From assembly GCA_004323695.1 (NCBI GenBank), contig SCRU01000019.1:1-62718 (forward strand): DNA of 62,718 nucleotides, written 5' to 3'. The first letter of the stretch is position 1; each line of letters starts with the position of its first letter. Shown here piece by piece: positions 9,139 through 18,707 of this stretch. The DNA is from Burkholderiaceae bacterium (lineage in GTDB: Bacteria; Pseudomonadota; Gammaproteobacteria; Burkholderiales; Burkholderiaceae_C). Below the pieces are notes generated by a model. That model ran no database searches and had not been told where the DNA came from. It saw only the letters and a list, made by a program, of their open reading frames with translations. Both the position numbers and the translations under genes were made by a program.

Positions 9139-9651
9139 TCAGACCTTTTCCGCTTCGCGCCGGGCCTTGAGCATCTTGGTGCGGATGCGGTTGCGCTTGA
9201 GCGGAGAAAGATACTCGACAAACACCTTGCCCATCAGATGATCCATCTCGTGCTGGATGCACACGGCCAGCGTACCGTCGGCATCGAGGGTGCGCGACTC
9301 GCCCTGCGCGTCCAGTGCGGTCACCTTCACGGCGGCAGCACGTTCGACCCCGTCGTAGATACCCGGCACCGACAGGCAGCCCTCGTCGCTGACATGGCGC
9401 TCGGCGCTGGCCCAGATGATCTCGGGGTTGATCAGCACGAGCGGCTGGTTGCGCTCGTCGGACACGTCGATCACGATCACGCGCTCATGCACATCGACCT
9501 GGGTGGCCGCCAGCCCGATGCCCTGCGCGTCGTACATGGTCTGCAACATGTCGGCCGCCAGCGCCCGCACACGCGCATCGACCGCGCGCACCGGTCTGGC
9601 CACGGTGTTCAGCCGCGGATCGGGATAGCAGAGAATTGGGAGCAAGGCCAT
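9139..9651 (-). CDS. def: Peptide deformylase
   Basis: This 170-aa metalloenzyme removes the N-formyl group from nascent proteins. All three family motifs are intact: GIGLAATQ (residues 44-51), EGCLSVP (90-96, metal ligand Cys92) and QHEMDHL (133-139, His134 and His138 with catalytic Glu135). The start at 9651 ([14 protein letters not shown]) matches the family; the frame extends upstream into a repeat-like region but without homology. It is functionally paired with fmt downstream on the same strand. It is divergent from the LysM gene. Confidence 0.97.
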   Translation of the reverse strand: MALLPILCYPDPRLNTVARPVRAVDARVRALAADMLQTMYDAQGIGLAATQVDVHERVIVIDVSDERNQPLVLINPEIIWASAERHVSDEGCLSVPGIYDGVERAAAVKVTALDAQGESRTLDADGTLAVCIQHEMDHLMGKVFVEYLSPLKRNRIRTKMLKARREAEKV

Positions 9652-9664
9652 GAAAATCCTGAAA

Positions 9665-9760
9665 GGGATGTCGCTATTTTCGCTACTTTTGCGGCTGGCG
9701 GCACCCGCAAAAGCCAATAAACGTTGCCCATTCAAGGGCTTGAGCGGAAAATCAGCCGCG
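9665..9760. repeat. Degenerate dispersed repeat between def and the LysM gene
   Basis: The divergent promoter gap holds blocks (GCTATTTTCGCTAC, then TTCAAGGGCTTGAGCGG and AAAATC) that recall the same mosaic element as the other AT-rich patches in this window. The assignment is by eye and weak. The two divergent promoters must also lie here. Confidence 0.3.
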
Positions 9761-9845
9761 ACTTGCGAAGATTCCCGCCGGGTTTTCTGCCGCGTGCAGA
9801 CAGCCTGATCCAGTCCCGTTTGGGGTGTCCGTGATACCGAAAAAT

Positions 9846-11081
9846 ATGAAACACATGATGGCGACGTCCAGCCCGGCAACCACCCACCGCGCACGGCAGG
9901 CCCCGTGGTGGGCCCTGGCCGCGACGGCCGCCCTGCTGGCCGCGCCGGCGCAGGCCCAGAAGATCTATCCGGTCACCCCGGCGCAGCGCGCCACGGCGCA
10001 GCAGGTCGCGCAGGCCGGCGTGCCGCTCGCCGAACTCGCGCCGAACGCGCCGGACCACTACACCGTCAAGCGTGGCGACACGCTGTGGGCCATCTCGGGC
10101 ATGTACCTGAGGCATCCGTGGCGCTGGCCCGAGTTGTGGGGCATGAACCTGCAGCAAATCCGCAACCCGAATCTCATCTATCCCGGCCAGACCCTGTATC
10201 TCGACAAATCCAACGGCCGCGCGCGGCTGCGCGTCGGCGAGGCGCAAGGCCCCGGCGGACCGATGCCGACGGTACGCCTGGAGCCGCACACGCGCTATGA
10301 ATCCCTGGCGAACAGCGCCCTGCCCACGCTGCGGCCCGACCTGATTGACCCGTTCCTGTCGCAGGGCATCATCCTGGACGAAGACACCCTGGCGCACGCG
10401 CCGCGCATCGTGGCGACCCAGGAGAACCACGTGATGGTGTCGCACGGGGATCGCGCGTTCGCGCGCGGGGATGCCGCCGCTCCGCTGGAACTGGGCCCCG
10501 GCAAGCCGAGCGAGTTCCGCGTGTTCCGTGACGCCACGCCGTTGAGGGATCCCGACACCGGCAAGGTGCTCGGCTACGAGGCGCAGTACCTGGGCAAGGC
10601 GCGTCTGGTACGCGGTGAATCGACCGCGAGCACGCAGGACGACGGCAAAACCCAGACCGATGTCGTGCCCGCCACCTTGTACATCGAGTCCACCAAGGAA
10701 GAAATCCGGGTTGGCGACCGGTTGCTGCCCGAGCCGCCGCACCAGTTCCTCAGCTACACGCCGCACGCCCCGCAAGGCGAGGTGAAGGGGCGCATCGTGT
10801 CGATCTATGGCAGCGCGGTCGCCAACGCGGCGCAAAACCAGGTGGTGGTGATCAACCGCGGCACCGACGACGGCATCGAGAGCGGCGATGTGCTGGCGCT
10901 TCTCAAGGACGGCCGCACCCTGGTGGATTCGACCGATCCGGCGCATGCGCAGATGAAGCTGCCGAACGAGCGCAATGGGCTGTTGATGGTATTCAGCCCG
11001 TTCCGGAAACTGTCGTTTGCGCTGATCCTGGAGACGAACGACGGCGTGCGGGTGGGCGACCGCTTCACGAATCCACGTTGA
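9846..11081 (+). CDS. LysM-domain periplasmic protein
   Basis: The product is 411 aa. A Tat-less signal peptide ends near AQA-QK (about residue 37). A single LysM domain follows at about residues 72-119 ([14 protein letters not shown] ... [13 protein letters not shown]), which binds N-acetylglucosamine in peptidoglycan. The remaining 290 aa have no motif I recognise, but resemble the long C-terminal part of the LysM proteins that precede dprA in many Burkholderiales. I chose the ATG at 9846; a GTG at 9825 is also in frame. It is divergent from def, and dprA starts 53 bp downstream. Confidence 0.85.
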   Translation: MKHMMATSSPATTHRARQAPWWALAATAALLAAPAQAQKIYPVTPAQRATAQQVAQAGVPLAELAPNAPDHYTVKRGDTLWAISGMYLRHPWRWPELWGMNLQQIRNPNLIYPGQTLYLDKSNGRARLRVGEAQGPGGPMPTVRLEPHTRYESLANSALPTLRPDLIDPFLSQGIILDEDTLAHAPRIVATQENHVMVSHGDRAFARGDAAAPLELGPGKPSEFRVFRDATPLRDPDTGKVLGYEAQYLGKARLVRGESTASTQDDGKTQTDVVPATLYIESTKEEIRVGDRLLPEPPHQFLSYTPHAPQGEVKGRIVSIYGSAVANAAQNQVVVINRGTDDGIESGDVLALLKDGRTLVDSTDPAHAQMKLPNERNGLLMVFSPFRKLSFALILETNDGVRVGDRFTNPR

Positions 11082-11134
11082 AGGGGCTGTCCTCCCCCTG
11101 GCCTGTGGCCGCGGCCTGACCGGCCACGCGTCCC

Positions 11135-12337
11135 ATGGAGCGCGACGAGCTCGCCGCCTGGCTCAGACTCACCCTGACCCCCGGCGTGGGCAACGCCGGC
11201 GCGCGCAGGTTGCTGGCCGCGTTCGGATTGCCGCAGGCGGTGTTCGGCCAGTCCCGCGCCGCGCTGCAGAGCGTCGTGAGCCCCACCCAGGCGACGGCGC
11301 TGCTGGCCGAGCCGCCCGGGTTGGACGCGCAGCTCGAGGTCACCTGGCAATGGCTGCGCGACGCGCAGCCCGGCACGCAACGCCGCGTGCTGGCGCTGGG
11401 CGATACCGATTACCCCGACGCGCTGCTGAATATCGAGGATCCGCCGCTGCTGCTGTACCTGGCCGGCGCCGGCATTTTGAAAGGAAACAAGGCGCAAGCC
11501 GATACTGGATCTACTCCGTTTGCTAGTAACTTGCTAGCAGACGATCTGCGCCGCAGCCTCGCCATCGTGGGCAGCCGCAACCCGACGCCGCAAGGTGCCG
11601 CCCATGCGCGCCAGTTTGCCCGGGCCTTCAGCGAGGCGGGCCTGACCATCATTTCGGGGTTGGCGCTCGGGATCGACGGCGAAGCCCACCTGGGCGCGCT
11701 GGAAGGCGCGGACCAGGGCGGGCAACGGCTGGCTACCGTGGCGGTGGTCGGCACCGGGCTGGACCGGGTCTACCCGCGCAAGCATCTGGAGCTGGCGCAC
11801 CGGATCGTCAGCCGCGGGCTGATCGTCAGCGAGTTTGCCATCGGCACACCACCGCTGGCGGCGAATTTTCCCAGGCGCAACCGCATCCTGGCCGGGCTCG
11901 CGCAGGGCACCCTGGTGGTGGAAGCGACGCTGCAGTCCGGCTCGCTGATCACCGCGCGGCTCGCGGCCGAGCAGGGCAAGGAGGTGTTTGCCATCCCGGG
12001 ATCGATCGCGTCCACCCAGTCGCGCGGCTGCCATGCACTGATCCGGCAGGGCGCCAAGCTGGTCGAGACGGCGCAGGATGTACTGGAAGAGCTGCGCATC
12101 CCGAACGAGCGCGCGACCACGGGCGAGCCATCCGACCTGCCAGTGACTGAACCGGAGAGCCCCACGCCCCACGGCCTGCTTGCGCAGCTGGGCCACGATC
12201 CGGTCAGCCTGGATGCGCTGCAGGCCCGCACGGGCCTGCCGACGGCCCGGCTGCAGGCCGAGTTGCTGGAACTCGAGTTGGAAGGCAAGGTGGCACGCCT
12301 GCCCGGCGGCCTGTTCCAGCGCATGGGCCGCGCCTGA
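11135..12337 (+). CDS. dprA: DNA-processing protein DprA
   Basis: This 400-aa protein loads RecA on incoming single-stranded DNA during natural transformation. The Rossmann-type domain shows LAIVGSRNPTPQG (residues 142-154), SGLALGIDGEAHLGAL (174-189), the ssDNA-binding stretch around NFPRRNRILAGL (244-255) and SGSLITARLAAEQGKEVFAIPGS (268-290). A C-terminal winged-helix DML1-like domain covers about 345-395. N-terminal helix-hairpin-helix-like residues 12-30 are present. Residues about 114-138 are an unusual hydrophilic insertion encoded by AT-rich DNA. The gene lies between the LysM gene and smg, the usual betaproteobacterial context. Confidence 0.95.
   Translation: MERDELAAWLRLTLTPGVGNAGARRLLAAFGLPQAVFGQSRAALQSVVSPTQATALLAEPPGLDAQLEVTWQWLRDAQPGTQRRVLALGDTDYPDALLNIEDPPLLLYLAGAGILKGNKAQADTGSTPFASNLLADDLRRSLAIVGSRNPTPQGAAHARQFARAFSEAGLTIISGLALGIDGEAHLGALEGADQGGQRLATVAVVGTGLDRVYPRKHLELAHRIVSRGLIVSEFAIGTPPLAANFPRRNRILAGLAQGTLVVEATLQSGSLITARLAAEQGKEVFAIPGSIASTQSRGCHALIRQGAKLVETAQDVLEELRIPNERATTGEPSDLPVTEPESPTPHGLLAQLGHDPVSLDALQARTGLPTARLQAELLELELEGKVARLPGGLFQRMGRA
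11474..11548. repeat. AT-rich intragenic patch in dprA
   Basis: A 75-bp stretch of lower GC within dprA contains the inverted elements GCTAG / CTAGC (TTTGCTAGTAACTTGCTAGC). It encodes the loop KGNKAQADTGSTPFASN, absent from most DprA proteins that I recall at this site, just ahead of the conserved LAIVGSRNP strand. The frame is preserved. Confidence 0.45.
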
Positions 12338-12406
12338 CGCCGCCACGCGCAAGGCCCCTGGCGAGGGGCCAAGCCGCCTGCGCGGCGGGTGCGCTATATT
12401 GGGGCC

Positions 12407-12883
12407 ATGTTTGAAGTGCTCGCGTTCGTCTATGAAAACTATTGGCGCGGCGATGCCTGCCCGGAGTTGACCCAGCTCGGGCGCAAGCTGAGCATCGCCG
12501 GCTTCGAACAGGACGAGATCGCGCAGGCCCTGCTCTGGCTGGATGGACTGAACCGGGCCGCGCAGGACGTGCGGATGGATCCCGCGGCGCCGGCGGCACA
12601 GCCCCCGGCGGGCACCAGCCTGCGGGTGTATTCGGCCGCGGAGCAGGACCATCTGGGCGCGCAATGCCTGGGTTTTGTGAGTTTTCTCGAAAGCTCGGGG
12701 GTGCTGCCCGCGCCCATGCGCGAAATCGTGCTGGACCGCGCGATGGCCGTGCCGGGAGGCCCGGTCGCGCTGGACGACCTCAAGATCATCGTGCTGATGG
12801 TGTACTGGCGTTTTGGCGAGGAGCCCGACGCGCTCGTGCTCGACGAGCTGTGCGACGACGCGTCGCAGCGGCTCGCGCATTGA
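12407..12883 (+). CDS. smg: Smg family protein (DUF494)
   Basis: The product is 158 aa and belongs to the Smg/DUF494 family, small helical cytoplasmic proteins of unknown function found next to dprA and topA in beta- and gammaproteobacteria. It begins MFEVLAFVYENYW, the family start; a GTG 18 bp upstream is in frame but less likely. The terminal helix LKIIVLMVYWRFGEEPDALVLDELCD is characteristic. topA, often the next gene, is not here: an unrelated minus-strand gene converges instead. Confidence 0.9.
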   Translation: MFEVLAFVYENYWRGDACPELTQLGRKLSIAGFEQDEIAQALLWLDGLNRAAQDVRMDPAAPAAQPPAGTSLRVYSAAEQDHLGAQCLGFVSFLESSGVLPAPMREIVLDRAMAVPGGPVALDDLKIIVLMVYWRFGEEPDALVLDELCDDASQRLAH

Positions 12884-12954
12884 CCCAAGGCGCCCCTGGC
12901 GCGTTTGCGGTGCCTCCTCAACGGGCAACACCAGCGGCCCGGCAAAACCGGTTT

Positions 12955-15300
12955 TCAGTTCAGCAGGCGCTCGGGATTGGCGTCGAGCTTGGCCAGCGCC
13001 TCGCGCGTGGCGCGCACGGTGAGCGCCTCTTCCTCGGTCGGCACCAGCAGGCCGGCCTGCAGATAGGCCGCGAGCCGGCGCGCCTGGATCAGGTAGCTGC
13101 GCCCGTCGGTCGAGGCGAACAGGTGCAGTTGCTTGCGCTCGCTGCGCCAGACATACTGGGCCTGGCTCAGTTTGCTGTTATGGTCCAGCGAGAACCAGCT
13201 GCCCAGTTCGAGCTCCTGCGCCCAGCCCAGCATCGCCTCGGTGGGCCGTGAGCCGCCATCCGACACCACCTCGATGCTCGACGCATCGATGCCCAGCATC
13301 AATTCCAGGCTTTCCGCATCGAACGGCAGCTCGCCGGTGCCGTCGTCGGTCACGAAATCTTCCAGATTCGCCAGCCGCCGGGCCATGATGTCGATCTGCG
13401 ACTGTTCGATCGCGGCGGTCTTGGACAGGAAGGCGTCGGCCAGCGTATCGCCGATCACCTTGAGATGGGCTTCCTGCGCCGCCCGGTCCAGATTGAGCTG
13501 GGTCATGCCCTGACGCAGCAGTTGCAGCAGCTTGGGCAAATCCTGGATCACCCGGGCGCGCTCGCTGCGGTTCGGCTTGGCACTGGCCGCCCAGACCAGG
13601 TCCACGGCGGCCCGCTTGAGCGACAGCGTCTCCTCGTGCTGGGGGCCGTTCTTCACGGCCGACAGCGCCAGCACCTCGGCCCAGACCTTGAACAGGAAAT
13701 CGCGGATTTCATCGCGCACCGTCATGGTGTTGAGCATGTTGCGGATCTCGATGGTGTATTGAATCGCCAGCGTCTCCTTTTGCTCGACCTGCTGCGCCAC
13801 CGTGACGACACGCTGCGTGGCGCCTTTTTCAGTGAGGAATTTCGCCAGGAATTTCTGGAACTCGTCGTGCACCAGTTGAAACACGCGCCGCCCGGTCTCG
13901 GGATACTGTTCGATGACCTGCACCACCCGCTTGATCTCGGCCTCCAGCGCGGTGCCGCCGATGGCACGCGCGTCGAACCCCATGACGCAGGAGCCCATGC
14001 GGTCGATCAGCTGGCGCGCCGGGTGCTGCAGCGTGCCGAAGAAGTCGGGCTCGGCCAGCGCGACCCTCAGCACCGGCATCTGCAGCCGGGCGAACCAGAC
14101 GCGCACGCTGGCCGCAATCCGCTCCTCGGCCAGGATGCTCTGAAACATCAGCGCGACAATTTCAATGGTCGCCTTCTCGTTCGCACTGCTCGCCTTGCCC
14201 TTGAGCGTGGTCGTGCGCTCGCGAATCTGGTGCACCGCCTGCGCCAGCGCCGGTGCGTCGTTGCCGACATCGCCGCCCTCATAGGGCACCAGCTGGGTCG
14301 CCTCGATATCCGAGATCGCCTGCGCCAGCGCCGGCGACGCCGGCGTCGGGTGCGCCATGTCGTAGCCGGACACGCGATCGCCCAGCAGGCGCTTGAGTTG
14401 TCCGATCACGCCCTGCGCGCGCATGCGCACGCGGGCCAGCGGGGTGCTGCCCGTGAGCATTCTGGTTTCGTCAGCGAGACGGCTTGCCATCGGCCGCCCC
14501 GACCCTGCAGGCCCCTGCCCACCGCTGTAAACACCCCTGCCACCGGACAGGCCAGACCCGTCGGAATGGCCCGCGCCGGTATCCCCGGGCGCGTCGGCGC
14601 CGGTGTGCGGAGCGTCGGCGCCGCGGCGTGTCGACAAGCCGCCCGCGCTGCGCTTGACCTGGGGCCGCAGATCGATCTCGGGCATGACGCCGCGCTGGAT
14701 CAGGAATTCATTCGCCTGGTGGTACGCCTCCAGCAGGTGATCGACCAGATGGTGCCGGATCACGTCATTCACCAGCGCCCAGGCGACCCGATCGAGTCCG
14801 CAACGAGTCCAGGCCTGCACCACGACACCGGCCGGCACCTCGGGGCGGAAGGCGTCGTGGGTGTCCATTTCGCGCCCGCCCTGAAGCCGCTGAATGCGCA
14901 GGCGCAGGTCGTTCAGCTCCCAGCTCGTCTTTTCCAGCACCGCCTGGACCAGGCGCGAAGCCAGAATATTGTTCTCGACCTCTTCATCGCCAATCAGCGA
15001 CAGCAACTGGGTTGCCTGAGAGTCGCGCGCCACCGCCACCGCCACGGCCGGCTCCAGGCTCTTGCGCCACGTCCGCTGCACGTCATCGAGCCAGACTGCG
15101 CGCAGCTTCTGAAATGCCAGCAGGGCGTCGCGCCGCTCCTGCATGCTGCGGGCGTTGCTGACCTGATCCGCCAGCGCCACCAGCCGCGCCTGGATCGCCT
15201 CGGCCAGCTCCGCGAACACCGCGCCCACTTCCGCGACGAACTGCTCGCGCGCCTGGCGCGCCAGCAGCGAGTCCGGGTTGGCGGGGCGCGAAACAGCCAT
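12955..15300 (-). CDS. DUF1631 domain-containing protein
   Basis: This 781-aa protein is soluble, with no signal peptide or membrane segment. It matches by recall the DUF1631 family of Gamma/Betaproteobacteria, sometimes mislabelled thymidine phosphorylase. Family-like segments include SLIGDEEVENNILASRLVQAVLEKTSWELNDLRLRI (about 101-136) and a helical C-terminal half with LARVRMRAQGVIGQLKRLLGDRVSGYD. The central region around residues 215-275 is Gly/Ser/Asp-rich and probably a disordered linker. The C-terminus (ELELGSWFSLDHNSKLSQAQYVWRS) resembles a PilZ-like strand set, so c-di-GMP binding is possible but unproven. It is separated from secF by 6 bp on the same strand. Confidence 0.8.
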   Translation of the reverse strand: MAVSRPANPDSLLARQAREQFVAEVGAVFAELAEAIQARLVALADQVSNARSMQERRDALLAFQKLRAVWLDDVQRTWRKSLEPAVAVAVARDSQATQLLSLIGDEEVENNILASRLVQAVLEKTSWELNDLRLRIQRLQGGREMDTHDAFRPEVPAGVVVQAWTRCGLDRVAWALVNDVIRHHLVDHLLEAYHQANEFLIQRGVMPEIDLRPQVKRSAGGLSTRRGADAPHTGADAPGDTGAGHSDGSGLSGGRGVYSGGQGPAGSGRPMASRLADETRMLTGSTPLARVRMRAQGVIGQLKRLLGDRVSGYDMAHPTPASPALAQAISDIEATQLVPYEGGDVGNDAPALAQAVHQIRERTTTLKGKASSANEKATIEIVALMFQSILAEERIAASVRVWFARLQMPVLRVALAEPDFFGTLQHPARQLIDRMGSCVMGFDARAIGGTALEAEIKRVVQVIEQYPETGRRVFQLVHDEFQKFLAKFLTEKGATQRVVTVAQQVEQKETLAIQYTIEIRNMLNTMTVRDEIRDFLFKVWAEVLALSAVKNGPQHEETLSLKRAAVDLVWAASAKPNRSERARVIQDLPKLLQLLRQGMTQLNLDRAAQEAHLKVIGDTLADAFLSKTAAIEQSQIDIMARRLANLEDFVTDDGTGELPFDAESLELMLGIDASSIEVVSDGGSRPTEAMLGWAQELELGSWFSLDHNSKLSQAQYVWRSERKQLHLFASTDGRSYLIQARRLAAYLQAGLLVPTEEEALTVRATREALAKLDANPERLLN

Positions 15301-15306
15301 GCCGGT

Positions 15307-16263
15307 CTAGACCCGCGCTCCCGCATTCGGGTCGTTCGGGTCTTCTCCCTCTCTCCGGGTCGGCGTCTTGATCATGTCTTCCCGCTTGATGCCCAGCCAC
15401 ATCGCCATCGCGGCGGCCACGAACACCGATGAGTAAATGCCGAACAGAATACCAACAGTCAGCGCCAAAGCAAAGTAGTGCAGCGTATTGCCGCCGAACA
15501 GCAGCATGGACAACACCATCATCTGGGTCGAGCCGTGCGTGATGATGGTCCGGCTGATGTTCGCCGTGATCGCATGGTTGATGATCTCGGTCGAGTTCAT
15601 CTTGCGATAGCGCCGGAACGCCTCGCGCACCCGGTCGAAGATCACGACGGACTCGTTCACCGAATAACCCAGCACCGCCAGCACCGCAGCCAGCACCGAG
15701 AGCGAGAACTCCCAGCGGAAGAATGCAAAGAAGCCCAGGATGATGACCACGTCGTGCAGGTTCGCAATGATCGCCGCGACCGCGAACTTCCATTCGAAGC
15801 GCACGGCCAAGTAAATCATGATGCCCGCGACCACCATGGCCAGCGCCTTCAGGCCATTTGTCACCAGCTCCTCGCCCACCTGCGGCCCCACGAACTCCGA
15901 ACTGCGCAGCACAACGCTGGCGTCGCCCTCTTTCAGGGCCGCCAGGACCTGCTCACTCTGTTGCGTTGAAGTGACACCTTTCTCGGTCGGCAGGCGGATC
16001 ATCACGTCGCGCGCGTTGCCGAAGTTCTGCACCTCCACGTCGTGGTAGCCAAGTTTGGTGGTGGCACTGCGGATGTTGTTCAGGTCCGCGGGCTGGGCAT
16101 AGTTGACCTCCATCACGGTGCCGCCGGTGAATTCCACGGACAGATTCAGACCGCGCGAGAACAGGAAAAACACCGACAGCAAAAACACCACCACCGAGAT
16201 CAAGTTGAAGATCAAGGCATGCCGCATGAACGGAATGTCTTTATGGATCTTGAAGAACTCCAT
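15307..16263 (-). CDS. secF: Protein translocase subunit SecF
   Basis: This 318-aa inner-membrane protein has six predicted membrane segments. With SecD it uses the proton motive force to help SecYEG-exported proteins leave the channel. The periplasmic P1-like loop after TM1 (LSVEFTGGTVMEVNYAQPADLNNIRSA) and the conserved ALGYSVNESVVIFDRVRE-type segment (here VLGYSVNESVVIFDRVREAFRR) identify the family. secD lies 11 bp upstream on the same strand, so they are cotranscribed. Confidence 0.97.
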   Translation of the reverse strand: MEFFKIHKDIPFMRHALIFNLISVVVFLLSVFFLFSRGLNLSVEFTGGTVMEVNYAQPADLNNIRSATTKLGYHDVEVQNFGNARDVMIRLPTEKGVTSTQQSEQVLAALKEGDASVVLRSSEFVGPQVGEELVTNGLKALAMVVAGIMIYLAVRFEWKFAVAAIIANLHDVVIILGFFAFFRWEFSLSVLAAVLAVLGYSVNESVVIFDRVREAFRRYRKMNSTEIINHAITANISRTIITHGSTQMMVLSMLLFGGNTLHYFALALTVGILFGIYSSVFVAAAMAMWLGIKREDMIKTPTRREGEDPNDPNAGARV

Positions 16264-16274
16264 CGTGTCGTCCC

Positions 16275-18158
16275 TTATTTCGTCTTGGCGAGCGCGGTTT
16301 CAGCCGCCGGGCGCCACACCGTGCCGATCGACACGCTCTTGAGCTTTTTCTTGCGCCCGTACCAGAGGTTCACCAGGCCGCGCGAGAAGAACACCGACGA
16401 GAACAGGCTGGTCAGGATGCCGATGCAGTGCACTACGGCGAAGCCGCGCACCGGGCCGGAGCCGAACGCCAGCAGGGCTATCCCGACGATCAGCGTGGTG
16501 ACGTTCGAGTCCAGAATGGTGGCCCAGGCACGGTCGTAGCCGGCGTGGATCGCGGCCTGCGGCGAGGCGCCGCCGCGCAGCTCCTCGCGCACCCGTTCGT
16601 TGATCAGCACGTTCGAGTCGATCGCCATGCCCATGGCGAACGCCATCGCCGCAATGCCAGGCAGTGTCAGCGTCGCCTGCAGCATCGACAGCACGGCGAT
16701 GATCAGCAGCAGGTTGAAGGTCAGCGCCAGACTGGAGAACACGCCAAACAGCATGTAGTACACGCACATGAAGGCCACGATCACGACAAAGCCCCAAGTC
16801 ACGCTGTGAAAGCCCTTGCGGATGTTGTCGGCGCCCAAACTCGGGCCGATGGTGCGCTCCTCGACGATATTCATGGGTGCCGCCAGCGAGCCCGAGCGCA
16901 ACAGCAGCGCGGTATCGCTGGCCTCCACCGCGGTCATGTGACCCGAAATCTGCACGCGCCCACCGCCGATCTCGGAGCGGATCACCGGCGCCGTCACCAC
17001 CTGGCCCTTGCCGTTCTCGAACAGGATGATGGCCATGCGCTTGCCGACGTTCTCGCGCGTCACGTCGCGGAAGATGCGCGAGCCCTTGGAGTCCAGCGTC
17101 AGATTCACCGTGGGCTCCTGCGTCTGGTTGTCGAAACCGGCCTGCGCGTCCGTCAGGTTCTCGCCGGTCAGAATCACCTGTTTCTTCACGATGACGGGCT
17201 GGCCGTTCAGATCCAGATAGCGCTCGTCGCCAAACGGCACCATGCCGGCGCCGGCGGTCGCCGCGCCCGCATCCGCCCCTTCATCGACCATGCGGATCTG
17301 CAGCGTCGCGGTGCGCCCCAGGATTTCCTTGGCCTTCGCGGTGTCCTGGACACCCGGCAGCTGCACCACGATACGGTCCAGCCCCTGCTGCAGGATCACC
17401 GGCTCGGCCACGCCAAGTTCGTTGATGCGGTTGTGCAGCGTCACCATGTTCTGCTTGAGCGCCTGCTCCTGGATCTTCAGGACCGCTTGGGGCTTGATCG
17501 ACGCGGTGAGCTGATAGTCGATCCCGTCGGGGGCGCCCGCGACCTGCAGATCCGGGAACTGGTCGGTAATCAGGCCGATCGCGCCTTGCATCGTCTGGTT
17601 GTCGCGGAACTTGATCTCGATCTGCGGTCCGTTGCGGGCGATGCCGCTGTAGCGTATGTCCTTGTCGCGCAGCAGCGTGCGGATGTCGCCGCTCATCGAC
17701 TCGGTCCGCTGGGTCAGCGCGGCCTGCATGTCCACCTGGAACATGAAGTACACGCCACCGCGCAGATCCAGCCCGAGGTACATCGGGAAGGCATGCAGCG
17801 CCGACAGCCAGGCCGGCGAGCGCGAGATCAGGTTCAGGGCAACCACGTAACCCTTGTTCGACGGATCGGGGTTCAGGGCCTTCTGGATCACGTCCTTCGC
17901 CAGCAGTTGCACCTCGGTGCTGTCGAACCGGGCCTTGATGGTATTGCCGTCCAGCGTCACCGCATCCGCCGTGAGATGGGCCGCATTCAGGGCATCCTCG
18001 ATGCGGGACTGCGCGGCCGCATCCACCTTCGCAACGGAATTCGCCGACAGCACCTGCACCGCGGGGGCTTCACCAAAGAAATTGGGCAGGGTATAGATCA
18101 CCCCCACCAGAAGCGCGATCACGATGATCACGTACTTCCAGACCGGATAACGGTTCAT
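16275..18158 (-). CDS. secD: Protein translocase subunit SecD
   Basis: This 627-aa inner-membrane protein is the partner of SecF. It has an N-terminal TM (WKYVIIVIALLVGVIYTLPNFF, about 8-29), then a large periplasmic region carrying LGLDLRGGVYFMFQVD (about 148-163). The C-terminal RND-like bundle includes SLGADNIRKGFHSVTWGFVVIVAFM and MAFAMGMAIDSNVLINERVREELR. The length is usual for the family. The order yajC-secD-secF is conserved; yajC starts 58 bp upstream. Confidence 0.97.
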   Translation of the reverse strand: MNRYPVWKYVIIVIALLVGVIYTLPNFFGEAPAVQVLSANSVAKVDAAAQSRIEDALNAAHLTADAVTLDGNTIKARFDSTEVQLLAKDVIQKALNPDPSNKGYVVALNLISRSPAWLSALHAFPMYLGLDLRGGVYFMFQVDMQAALTQRTESMSGDIRTLLRDKDIRYSGIARNGPQIEIKFRDNQTMQGAIGLITDQFPDLQVAGAPDGIDYQLTASIKPQAVLKIQEQALKQNMVTLHNRINELGVAEPVILQQGLDRIVVQLPGVQDTAKAKEILGRTATLQIRMVDEGADAGAATAGAGMVPFGDERYLDLNGQPVIVKKQVILTGENLTDAQAGFDNQTQEPTVNLTLDSKGSRIFRDVTRENVGKRMAIILFENGKGQVVTAPVIRSEIGGGRVQISGHMTAVEASDTALLLRSGSLAAPMNIVEERTIGPSLGADNIRKGFHSVTWGFVVIVAFMCVYYMLFGVFSSLALTFNLLLIIAVLSMLQATLTLPGIAAMAFAMGMAIDSNVLINERVREELRGGASPQAAIHAGYDRAWATILDSNVTTLIVGIALLAFGSGPVRGFAVVHCIGILTSLFSSVFFSRGLVNLWYGRKKKLKSVSIGTVWRPAAETALAKTK

Positions 18159-18215
18159 GTTCTCGCTTTGCTCTCTAACGACGGGTAACGACCGGGGCGA
18201 AAACCGCTGGCGGGA

Positions 18216-18542
18216 CTACTTGATGGTGCCCTTGGGCAACACCTGCACCACCGCGCTGCGCTGCACTTGCACTTCCACGCCGCTGGCGATCTCGACGCTG
18301 AGCAGGCTGTCGCCCAGCTTGGTGATCTTGCCCAGCACGCCGCCCGAGGTCGCCACCTCGTCCCCCTTGGCCAGCGCGGCCAGCATGTTGCGCTGCTCCT
18401 TCTGTTTTTTCATCTGGGGGCGAATCATCACAAAATACAGCACCACGAACATCAGCACCAAAGGGGCCATGCTGGTGAGCGAGGACATCATGTCGCCGCC
18501 CGCGGCGGGCGCGGTTTGGGCAAAGGCAGAGGTAATAAACAC
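18216..18542 (-). CDS. yajC: Preprotein translocase accessory subunit YajC
   Basis: A small inner-membrane protein with one TM (APLVLMFVVLYFVMIRPQMKKQKEQ) and a cytoplasmic domain carrying KGDEVATSGGVLGKI. It associates with SecDF and also with AcrB in E. coli. I prefer the GTG start at 18542 (MFITSAFAQTAP, 108 aa), preceded by GGAG 11 nt upstream, because YajC proteins usually begin with a short FISSAYAQ-type segment. A TTG at 18569 would add 9 residues. The tgt-queA genes often upstream are absent here. Confidence 0.95.
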   Translation of the reverse strand: MFITSAFAQTAPAAGGDMMSSLTSMAPLVLMFVVLYFVMIRPQMKKQKEQRNMLAALAKGDEVATSGGVLGKITKLGDSLLSVEIASGVEVQVQRSAVVQVLPKGTIK

Positions 18543-18707
18543 AGGAAAGCTCCACAACGATTGGATCAAGGGATCCCCCCGAACGCAAAAATGCGCCCGA
18601 AAGCAGGTAGTCTGGCATTGTATGCCGCGCTATCGGGTGTTCCCGGCCCCTTCGGGCCGGCAGGCGCACCCCCTCTGCCCCGCCGGGCGCTGCGGTGCGC
18701 CGAGGGC

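Noticed and set aside
13465-15432. 655-codon plus-strand open frame opposite the DUF1631 gene
   Set aside because: The composition is dominated by Arg, His, Gln and Leu, with no motif. The minus-strand gene has coherent helical family features.
16428-18188. 586-codon plus-strand open frame opposite secD
   Set aside because: secD motifs are unambiguous on the minus strand; the plus frame is a shadow.
18645-18662. Strong GC hairpin between the indolepyruvate oxidoreductase stop and yajC start
   Set aside because: No T-run follows on the minus strand, and the stem is of a kind expected by chance at this GC content. Not called a terminator.
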